Shown here piece after piece: positions 1 through 7,934 of a DNA stretch of 50,079 nt. This stretch comes from CAYRPN01 sp964426135 (GTDB lineage Bacteria > Planctomycetota > Phycisphaerae > Phycisphaerales > Phycisphaeraceae). The position numbers and the translations under genes are program-made. Each line of letters begins with the position of its first letter. The first letter of the stretch is position 1. The notes beneath the pieces were generated by a model that was given only the letters and a program-made list of their open reading frames with translations, was not told the DNA's origin and ran no database searches. The stretch lies in the NCBI GenBank assembly GCA_964426135.1, contig CAYRPN010000032.1:1-50079 (forward strand). Direction: 5' to 3'.

Positions 1-62
1 GGCCGGGGGCCGGGGGCCGGGGGCCGGGGGCCGGGGGCCGGGGGCCGGGGGCCGGGGGCCGG
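1..62. repeat. 7-bp tandem repeat CCGGGGG
   Basis: About eight and a half uninterrupted copies of CCGGGGG run up to the window edge and stop 4 bp before the lepB stop codon. The true length is unknown because the window starts inside the array. Such a G-rich tract can form G-quadruplex structures and is prone to slippage or assembly collapse. It lies 3' of lepB, so it is not part of that gene. Confidence 0.9.
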
Positions 63-66
63 TTTT

Positions 67-1818
67 TCAGTGGATCAACCGCATTTTTCCGAAATCGGGG
101 AACATGGGCGTTTTTCGAGGCGAAAACCCCACTGGTGATGGGAAATAGACGAAAAACGCCTTGCCCATCATGAGTCGGCGCGGCACCACGCCGGTGGCTT
201 CGTAGTAATCCTTGCCCTGGGCGAAAGCGTTCTGAAGAACCCACGGATCCACCTGGTTCCACTCCCGGCTGTCGGCGCTGAAGGGGCTGTTGTCGCCGAG
301 GCAGAAGAACTCGTCCTCGGCCAGAAAGACGGGTGATCCGGCCGGCCCAGCGCCGTTCTCCCCCGGCACCACCGTGCTCTTGCCCATCTCCCGCCCCGCG
401 CCGCCCATGTAATGCAGGTCACGGTCCAGTTCGACCCGGTGAACGGTCACCGGGCTGCCGGACACCTCGATCGCCACATCAGGCACGAGCAGCCGGCGGA
501 TATGGGCGGTATCCACGCGCAGGGGCTCGCCGCCATTGGGATTCTCGATCAGTTCGCCGGGCGGCGCGCGCTTGATGAGGTCAGGCATCGCCAGGTCGAA
601 CCGCTTGAAAATCACGCGCTGGCCATCCACCCACACCGACGCCTCCTGGTCGACGTACCAGAGCTCGACATCGCGTGTCCTGCCGGCGACGGAAGCGGAG
701 ACGGTCGCGGTGGCGATAGGTTCGCGCTGGTCGCTGCGGGTGAGCGAAACATTGCCTTGCGCGTCGATGCCGGCCGAGAGTTGCCGCATGACGCCGCGCG
801 GATCGTCGAGCCGGGCGGTGGTGCGCAGGCTGATGGCGAGGCCGCCCTGCTGGGGCTGGAAGCCGGCGGATAGGCGGATGTCCTCGATGGGAATGACGAT
901 GGCGCCGCGTTTCTGGCCATAGGGAAACGAGCCTGCGGTTCCCTGCAACCACATGCGTGCGAAGTCGAAGCGAATCTCACCCAGTTGATCGGACTCGAAT
1001 CGGTAGCCGCTGGCGGTCGACAGATCGTCACCGGGCAGGCCGCTGCGTTTCCACGCGGCCGCGTTGCCGCGCTGCCCGGCGACCCAGGGCAGCCTCCAGC
1101 GACCGCCGCGATTGGCGGGCTTTTCCTCGCCGGCGTCCAGCGGCACATACTGGCTGTGATAGATCGGCTGCCAGACCGCGTTCTGCACCTGGATCGCGTG
1201 CGGGTTCTCCTTCGGATCCGTCTTGCGGGCAATGAGCCAGCCCTCGTCATCCTGCCAGTTGCCATCGCGTTTCGGCGTGGCGTTGTAGTAGATGTTGCCC
1301 TCGTAGATCATCGTGTCCTGACCGGGCAGGCCGACGAGGCGCTTGATGAAATTCGTCTGCGGCTTGTGCGGAGCGCGGAACACCACCACGTCCCACCTCT
1401 GCGGCTCGAAAATGCTGTAGAGATATTTATGCACCAGGATGCGGTCGCCCGCGCTGACGTACGTGTCCCGCAGCACAGGCTGCTGGTACAGGCACATCGG
1501 GCAGGCGTACGGCTCATCGCGATTCAGTTGCCGGCCGTTCACCGGTTGCGATGGAAGCGTGGCGGGGGTGTCGACGGTGAAGTGGTAGCCGCACTGTTCG
1601 CAAGTGATGCGCAGGTGCTCACCCATCAGGGTCGGCGCCATCGAGCCGGTTGGAATGACGAAGGCTTCCACCACGTAGGCGCGGAAGACGAAAGCGAGAA
1701 TGAATGCGATGACGATGGACTCGAACGTCTCCTTGATCGAGTCGTCCTGGAGTTTCTCCACGGGCGCCGACGGAGGCGGAATCGCCGGCAGCGGTGCGGT
1801 GATGGTTTCGTCGACCAT
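67..1818 (-). CDS. lepB: signal peptidase I with large insertion
   Basis: Membrane serine/lysine protease that removes signal peptides from exported proteins. The 583-aa product has one clear N-terminal membrane segment (about residues 33-55), followed by the catalytic PTGSMAPTL box with Ser59. The catalytic lysine is Lys159 in FIKRLVGLPGQ. The C-terminal GDNSPFSADSREW box completes the S26 family set. Between Ser59 and Lys159 sit two CxxC pairs (73-76 and 106-109), a probable zinc ribbon. Between the lysine box and the GDNS box there is a roughly 250-residue insertion of beta-rich character. E. coli LepB is 324 aa. An open frame continues upstream, but homology begins near this ATG. No Shine-Dalgarno sequence is seen; TACAAT lies 9 nt upstream of the ATG. 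Divergent from nuoH. Confidence 0.93.
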   Translation of the reverse strand: MVDETITAPLPAIPPPSAPVEKLQDDSIKETFESIVIAFILAFVFRAYVVEAFVIPTGSMAPTLMGEHLRITCEQCGYHFTVDTPATLPSQPVNGRQLNRDEPYACPMCLYQQPVLRDTYVSAGDRILVHKYLYSIFEPQRWDVVVFRAPHKPQTNFIKRLVGLPGQDTMIYEGNIYYNATPKRDGNWQDDEGWLIARKTDPKENPHAIQVQNAVWQPIYHSQYVPLDAGEEKPANRGGRWRLPWVAGQRGNAAAWKRSGLPGDDLSTASGYRFESDQLGEIRFDFARMWLQGTAGSFPYGQKRGAIVIPIEDIRLSAGFQPQQGGLAISLRTTARLDDPRGVMRQLSAGIDAQGNVSLTRSDQREPIATATVSASVAGRTRDVELWYVDQEASVWVDGQRVIFKRFDLAMPDLIKRAPPGELIENPNGGEPLRVDTAHIRRLLVPDVAIEVSGSPVTVHRVELDRDLHYMGGAGREMGKSTVVPGENGAGPAGSPVFLAEDEFFCLGDNSPFSADSREWNQVDPWVLQNAFAQGKDYYEATGVVPRRLMMGKAFFVYFPSPVGFSPRKTPMFPDFGKMRLIH

Positions 1819-1827
1819 AGTCGTGCG

Positions 1828-1833
1828 ATTGTA
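1828..1833 (-). promoter_or_regulatory. possible -10 element of lepB
   Basis: TACAAT on the minus strand ends 9 nt before the lepB ATG, and there is no Shine-Dalgarno motif between them. A transcript from here would have almost no 5' leader. No convincing -35 hexamer is seen. Confidence 0.35.
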
Positions 1834-1986
1834 TCGGGAAGGATCAGCTGCGGCGCGGGCGACATCGCTCGACTTGCCCAGCGCGAAGGTAGCGGGCACA
1901 ATGGTTGTTCGTCGATGCGGAGGTGCAAGCGGAAACACACCCACGCGGTTTCGACGTCTGGCCTCTGACCTCCGACCTCTGACCCC

Positions 1987-3255
1987 ATGCCTCAACTCGT
2001 CGTCAGCGTCATCACGATCGTGCTCGTCGCCAACCTGCTCTTGCTGGCGGTGGCGTATGCGATTCTGCTGGAGCGGAAAATCTCCGCCTGGATCCAGAAC
2101 CGCATCGGGCCCAACCGCACCAACTTTTCCTTCGGCGTTTTGCCGATCAAACACCACAATTGGGGCCTCGGCCAGGCGCTGGCGGATGGCGTGAAAATGC
2201 TGCTGAAGGAGGACTACACGCCGGGCCACGTCAACAAGCCTCTGTTCCTCCTCGCTCCACTGCTGGCGATTGTCCCGGCGCTGCTCGGCTGGGCGATCAT
2301 TCCCTGGGGCGGCTACCTCGCCAGCGACGGCTTTACGCTTTGGAACTGGATCCCGTTCGTCGGCGGCATGACCGTGGAACCCTTCGTCGCCCTCGTCGCA
2401 GCCGCGCCGATTTCCATCGGCATCGTCTACCCGCTGGCCATCGGTTCGCTGGCGGTGTACGGCGTGGTCGTTGCGGGCTACTCGTCGAACAACAAGTACG
2501 CGTTCCTTGGCGGCCTCCGCGCCACCGCCCAGATGCTCAGCTACGAAATCCCCATGGGCCTGGCCGTGCTCACCGTCCTGCTCATGGCCGGTTCGATGAA
2601 GGCCGACATGGTCGTGAACATCCAGGCCGAGGGCACCTGGTTCATCCTCCAGCAGCCGCTGCTGGCGGTGATCTTCTTCACCTGCATGCTGGCCGAGTGC
2701 AACCGCGCGCCGTTCGATCTTTCCGAGTGCGAGCAGGAACTCGTCGCCGGCTTCCACGTGGAGTACACGTCGATGAAGTTCGGCCTGATGGCGCTGGGGG
2801 AATACCTGCACGTCATCGCGGGCTGCTCGTTCTTCACGCTGCTGTTCCTCGGCGGCTGGGACATCGTGCCCTTCGTCGGCGAGCTGCCCCTGGTCGGCGG
2901 CATCGGCCTGGTGCTGCTCAAATGCGCGGTCTACGCGTTCAAGGTGTTTCTGCTGGTGAGCCTGACGATGTGGATACGCTGGACGCTGCCGCGATTCCGC
3001 TTCGATCAACTGATGAAGCTGGCATGGCGCGGGCTGATTCCCGTGACGCTCACCTTGCTTGTGATGACGGGACTGTTCACGGCGATCAAGCCGCAGGACG
3101 TGGATCAGTCGACCTGGAACTGGACGGCACTGCTATCGAACGCGATCACGGCTGGGCTGGTATTGACGCTCGGCGGCAAGCTGCCGCAAGGCCCGCCGGT
3201 GAATCGCCGCGTGCCGCTGGAAGGCTCGCGCTTCAGCGCCCCCACGGCGGTGTGA
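1987..3255 (+). CDS. nuoH: NADH-quinone oxidoreductase subunit H
   Basis: Membrane subunit of respiratory complex I, at the junction between the peripheral arm and the membrane arm where quinone binds. The 422-aa product carries NuoH hallmarks: LLERKISAWIQNRIGPNR near residue 30, GWGLGQ-like and GVKMLLKED segments near 60-75, and the acidic loop ECNRAPFDLSECEQELVAGF near 240. Around eight hydrophobic helices are visible. It is longer than E. coli NuoH (325 aa), mostly through loops and the C-terminus. No other nuo gene is next to it: the upstream neighbour is divergent lepB and the downstream one is convergent. The 35 bp before the ATG are a TCTGACC-type low-complexity repeat with no Shine-Dalgarno sequence. 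Confidence 0.95.
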   Translation: MPQLVVSVITIVLVANLLLLAVAYAILLERKISAWIQNRIGPNRTNFSFGVLPIKHHNWGLGQALADGVKMLLKEDYTPGHVNKPLFLLAPLLAIVPALLGWAIIPWGGYLASDGFTLWNWIPFVGGMTVEPFVALVAAAPISIGIVYPLAIGSLAVYGVVVAGYSSNNKYAFLGGLRATAQMLSYEIPMGLAVLTVLLMAGSMKADMVVNIQAEGTWFILQQPLLAVIFFTCMLAECNRAPFDLSECEQELVAGFHVEYTSMKFGLMALGEYLHVIAGCSFFTLLFLGGWDIVPFVGELPLVGGIGLVLLKCAVYAFKVFLLVSLTMWIRWTLPRFRFDQLMKLAWRGLIPVTLTLLVMTGLFTAIKPQDVDQSTWNWTALLSNAITAGLVLTLGGKLPQGPPVNRRVPLEGSRFSAPTAV

Positions 3256-3334
3256 TGCCCGCGATGGGATTCGTTCGCATCGCCGGTTCCGCGCCCGTCC
3301 GTCGCCATGGCCATCGGCGATTTCGAAGGCGCGT

Positions 3335-4981
3335 CTACTTCCCCTTTGCATCCGGACCAGGCTCCAGCGGCGGAACGAGCAGGCCTCCCCCTTTTTCAAC
3401 CGGCGGCTCCGTTTTCTTCGGCTCGGCTTTCTTGGGCTCCGGCGTTTTCGGATCGGGCTTGGGCACCAGATCGATCGTCGGCCGCGGCGACGGCCGGTTC
3501 CTCATTTCAAGCCCGCCCATCATCAGCCCGTCGTCCGCCTTCTTTTCAGGCTGCCCTTGCTGGGAGAAATCCTTCTTGCTCACCGCTTTGCCTCCGCTGG
3601 CCATGACGTGGACGCCCACGAACGCCAGCACGACGAGCATGCCGGTCGCCAGCAGTTTCAGATTCAACGACCTGGGGAAAGCGATGGCTCCGATGGCGTT
3701 CGACGGCAGCGGCTCGCGGCGGCCCAGAGGAGCCTTCAGCAGCACCACCACGCCCGTCAAGATGCCCATCAGGTCCACCGTCAGGCAGAACGGACAGAAC
3801 GCTTTGAGAATCACCGTTTGAATGACGACGAACCAAACCCCCGCCAGCGCCGTGACGGCGCCGGCGATGCACAGCAGCATCCACGCACGGCGGCGCGTGA
3901 CATCGCGCAGGCCGACGCGGGTGAAGAACGTGGTCACCAGGATGCCGCAGTAGAGCGCCACGCCGGGGATCGACACAGGCACGCCGTAGATTTTCGACCA
4001 CGGACTGGAGACCACGTAGTGACAGTCGCTGCCGACGCCGCAGCCTTTGGGCCTTCCGCCGCCCATCACGGACATGCCGAGGAAAAGCGCCAGCCCGATG
4101 GCGATCAGTCCGATGATTCGAATCGCCCATACGGCCGGCTGAGCGTCGAACAACCCCGGCGCGACGGAGCGCATCACCGAGGTGGAGAGACTGAGCCTGC
4201 AACCGGGGCAACGGGTCTGCTTCACGCCGCGCAGGGGCGCGCCGCAGGATGGGCAAAGCAGATCGCGGTCGATCATGTAGGCGACGACATCTTCATCGGC
4301 GACGTGCGAGGACCGTTTGCCCTGCGAGGGCTGAATGAAGGTGCCGTTGGGAACCGCAGCGGCAGCGGGTGTGTTGGCGGCGGAAAAATAGGGCGCGGTG
4401 GTTTCGGATCGCCGCAAGGCGGAGGACTGCGCAGCTTCGGCGAATGTAGGGGCGGCCATTGGCGCCGGCCCCTGCGCTACCGGGGGGGCCGGGGGCGCCG
4501 GGGGCGCCGGGCGGGATGCGGTGGTCAGTTCCTGAATCTGCGCAGCATCGAGATTGGTGTCATCCTGAATCAGGGCATGAGCCAGCGCACGCTGGGAGTT
4601 GGCCGCTTCCTCGATCGCCCTGGCGGCCTCCGCCTGCTTGACGGGCACCAACTGGCGCGCCTCCTGCATCTCGGCTTCGAGTTTCTCCAGCAGTTGCCGC
4701 GTCCGCTCGTATTCCGCACGCCGCGACTCGATCGTGCGCGGCAGTTCCGACAGCGAACGCTTCAACGCCGCCAAATCCGCCACGGCCCGATCGGCACGCG
4801 CCTGCGCCGCCTGGGCCGTCACCAGCAGCGCTTCGTACTCCGAGGGCACCTTGCCCGCCTGTCCGGCAGCGGTCTGTGTTGCGGTGGACTTCATGCTTGT
4901 GTGATCCAGTGCGAAGAAACGGGTTGTGGACGAAGTGACGCCGGGCGCGTCGTCCGCCGACTCATCAGTACGTGTCAACAT
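3335..4981 (-). CDS. coiled-coil / zinc-ribbon / VKOR fusion protein
   Basis: Likely a membrane thiol oxidoreductase of the vitamin K epoxide reductase family, which re-oxidises periplasmic disulfide carriers using quinone. From this start (548 aa) the order is: Ala/Glu-rich coiled coil (about 45-137), Pro/Ala linker, zinc ribbon CPSC...CPGC (243-261), four or five membrane helices with the VKOR loop cysteines (GCGVGSDC, 314 and 320) and the CPFC active pair (396-399), then a Lys/Pro-rich tail. No thioredoxin domain is fused, unlike many bacterial VKORs. The start is uncertain: the frame is open to 5035; 4981 has a GAGGGAG motif just upstream, and 4894 is an alternative. Convergent with nuoH. 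Confidence 0.85.
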   Translation of the reverse strand: MLTRTDESADDAPGVTSSTTRFFALDHTSMKSTATQTAAGQAGKVPSEYEALLVTAQAAQARADRAVADLAALKRSLSELPRTIESRRAEYERTRQLLEKLEAEMQEARQLVPVKQAEAARAIEEAANSQRALAHALIQDDTNLDAAQIQELTTASRPAPPAPPAPPVAQGPAPMAAPTFAEAAQSSALRRSETTAPYFSAANTPAAAAVPNGTFIQPSQGKRSSHVADEDVVAYMIDRDLLCPSCGAPLRGVKQTRCPGCRLSLSTSVMRSVAPGLFDAQPAVWAIRIIGLIAIGLALFLGMSVMGGGRPKGCGVGSDCHYVVSSPWSKIYGVPVSIPGVALYCGILVTTFFTRVGLRDVTRRRAWMLLCIAGAVTALAGVWFVVIQTVILKAFCPFCLTVDLMGILTGVVVLLKAPLGRREPLPSNAIGAIAFPRSLNLKLLATGMLVVLAFVGVHVMASGGKAVSKKDFSQQGQPEKKADDGLMMGGLEMRNRPSPRPTIDLVPKPDPKTPEPKKAEPKKTEPPVEKGGGLLVPPLEPGPDAKGK

Positions 4982-5258
4982 GGCTCCCTCGTTCGCCTTT
5001 CTACCGGTTTTGGACCTCTGCATCGTAGCCACCAACGTCCTGGCCTCCCCCGGCTTCCCAAGGATTCAGCAACCGACAGACACGTCGCGCCGCACCGGGG
5101 CAGCGCTCCGTTCCGTTGGAATCGGTCCGCCAGGGCCTGCAATCCACGCGCGGGCAATCAGGAACATCAAACGCCGGGTTGGACTGGGCCGGTTGTGACG
5201 TCTGTGCGGGCAAGACAATCTGGAGGGAACCTTCGTGACCGTCTTCGAACTCGAAAGA

Positions 5259-5342
5259 GTGCCGGTGCGTGCAATCTTTGAGACGCTCCGTGCGATGTCA
5301 GTGCCGGTACATGCAATGTCAGAAATGGTGGCTGCAATGTCA
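5259..5342. repeat. four 21-bp degenerate tandem units
   Basis: Four consecutive units of exactly 21 bp (5259, 5280, 5301, 5322), best conserved at the 3' end (TGCAATGTCA and variants). The period equals seven codons. Read on the minus strand it gives a heptad pattern of the xDIAxxx type; read on the plus strand it gives RAMSxxx-like heptads. It may be a remnant of a coiled-coil coding repeat or simply a minisatellite. Confidence 0.75.
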
Positions 5343-5525
5343 AAGCCGGAGTCTGTGATTCCCGTCGAAATACATCGGCCCTTCGCTGACTCCATTCGGG
5401 CTCATCCGATCCATCCGTGCTTGACAGCCCGATTCAATGTCTTGTGCGCCCTTCAGGCTCGCGAGCAATGCCGCAGGACTTTCGCCGGCAGTCCCTTTTC
5501 GGCTGCATCGAACCACCTCGACGAA

Positions 5526-5640
5526 CCGGACTCGCAGAGTCCGGCCCCGACAAGACACCGGACTCACAGAGTCCGGCTCTGACAGGGCATCGGACTCACA
5601 GAGTCCGGCTCTGACAGGGCACCGGACTCACAGAGTCCGG
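5526..5640. repeat. 32-bp tandem array of a 19-nt palindrome
   Basis: Four copies of CCGGACTCACAGAGTCCGG (first copy has CGC in the loop; third has T at its first base) start at 5526, 5558, 5590 and 5622, an exact 32-bp period. The 13-bp linkers are nearly identical (CTCTGACAGGGCA type), so this is not CRISPR. Each copy folds into an 8-bp stem with a 3-nt loop. Related single copies occur at 5346-5364 and 50040-50058, and a half copy near 43655. It lies just 3' of gltD, which ends at 5678, so it could act as a terminator or mRNA-stabilising array. Confidence 0.9.
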
Positions 5641-5677
5641 CTCCGACGGCGCAACGCAACTACCCAGGCCAGCTTGC

Positions 5678-7240
<1,563 letters not shown>

Positions 7241-7250
7241 GATTTCCTCG

Positions 7251-7300
7251 TCTGACCCCCTCTCCCTTTCAGGGAGAGGGCTGGGGTGAGGGTCGAGACC
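7251..7300 (-). repeat. REP-like hairpin element, copy 1
   Basis: On the minus strand it reads CGACCCTCACCCCAGCCC followed by TCTCCCT, a short loop and AGGGAGAGGGGGTC. It lies between the gltD start and the DUF559 stop, in inverted orientation to copies 2 and 3 on the other side of the DUF559 gene. Confidence 0.9.
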
Positions 7301-7324
7301 AACAAACTCACTCGACGCACACAT

Positions 7325-7720
7325 TCACTGAAATTGCTCCGGTTCCGCCTCGCCCGTCGCCACGCGCACGATCGCATCGGCGACAGCATCTACATGATGG
7401 AGCAGGTCATCGTTGGTGATTCGCAATACTTTCAATCCTTGTGACTTCAGAAACTCAGTTCGATTCTTGTCGTGCTCGAATCGGCCTACATGGGATTCGC
7501 CATCTAGCTCGATGACAAACTGCGATTCGGCACAGTAGTAATCCACTACATAAGGACCCACTGGAACTTGTCGGCGAAACTTCAAACCATTGAGCCGGCG
7601 ACCTCGGAGCAAGCCCCAAAGGATCCGCTCGGGAATCGGTGATTCCTGACGCAATTCTCGGGCACGCTCGGTTCGCTTGGGGGCGACACGGTGTGGTGGC
7701 TTGCGGTCCATCGGGCACAT
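7325..7720 (-). CDS. DUF559 (Vsr-like) endonuclease-domain protein
   Basis: Predicted 131-aa nuclease-fold protein of the DUF559 family, related to very-short-patch-repair endonucleases and the wider PD-(D/E)XK group. Visible family features are ERILWGLLRGRRLNGLKFRRQ, PVGPYVVDYYC, the acidic FVIELDGESH motif and the C-terminal LKVLRITNDDLL. The family's function is not established. The start at MCPMDRK is preferred because the longer open frame only translates a REP repeat; an ATG three codons further in is also possible. The gene interrupts the expected gltB-gltD pair and is bracketed by inverted REP copies (7251-7300 versus 7755-7822 and 7859-7926), suggesting it arrived as a unit. Confidence 0.88.
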   Translation of the reverse strand: MCPMDRKPPHRVAPKRTERARELRQESPIPERILWGLLRGRRLNGLKFRRQVPVGPYVVDYYCAESQFVIELDGESHVGRFEHDKNRTEFLKSQGLKVLRITNDDLLHHVDAVADAIVRVATGEAEPEQFQ

Positions 7721-7754
7721 TCCCGTCAGGCTGGGCTCTGAAATCGGCGGCACA

Positions 7755-7822
7755 TGGAGGCCGTTGGTTCCGACCCTCACCCCGGCCCTCTCCCTAAGAG
7801 GGAGAGGGGGTCGGAACAATCC
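7755..7822 (+). repeat. REP-like hairpin element, copy 2
   Basis: Contains GGAGGCCGTTGGTTCCGACC, then CTCACCCCGGCCCTCTCCCT, and the complementary AGGGAGAGGGGGTCGGAAC. It is a near-direct duplicate of copy 3 and inverted relative to copy 1. Confidence 0.9.
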
Positions 7823-7858
7823 ATCCAACACGACGCTCGATCAAGCAACGGAACCACA

Positions 7859-7926
7859 AGGAGGCCGTTGGTTCCGACCCTCACCCCAGCCCTCTCCCTA
7901 GGAGGGAGAGGGGGTCGGAGCGATCC
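7859..7926 (+). repeat. REP-like hairpin element, copy 3
   Basis: Direct repeat of copy 2, about 104 bp apart, including the 20-bp lead GGAGGCCGTTGGTTCCGACC. It ends 8 bp before the gltB stop codon, so on the minus strand it lies immediately downstream of gltB, where it could form a transcript-end hairpin. Confidence 0.9.
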
Positions 7927-7934
7927 AAACTCGC

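Larger units (their letters stand above)
4982..5677. other. gene-free gap with tandem repeats
   Basis: About 700 bp between the VKOR gene and the gltD stop. Open frames exist on both strands but their codon use and product do not look like genes. It holds a 21-bp degenerate tandem repeat (5259-5342), one decayed hairpin (5346-5364) and a four-copy 32-bp array (5526-5640), listed separately. The rest shows no feature I recognise. Confidence 0.6.

Noticed and set aside
1819..3009. N-terminal extension of lepB across nuoH
   Set aside because: Antisense to nuoH; signal peptidase similarity begins at 1818.
5066..5395. 109-aa minus-strand frame over the 21-bp repeat
   Set aside because: The heptad pattern is suggestive, but there is no Shine-Dalgarno site, codon use is unlike the neighbours and the rest of the frame is featureless.
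5526..5640. CRISPR-like array with a 32-bp period
   Set aside because: The 13-bp linkers are nearly identical and the repeat is a full palindrome; there are no unique spacers and no cas genes.
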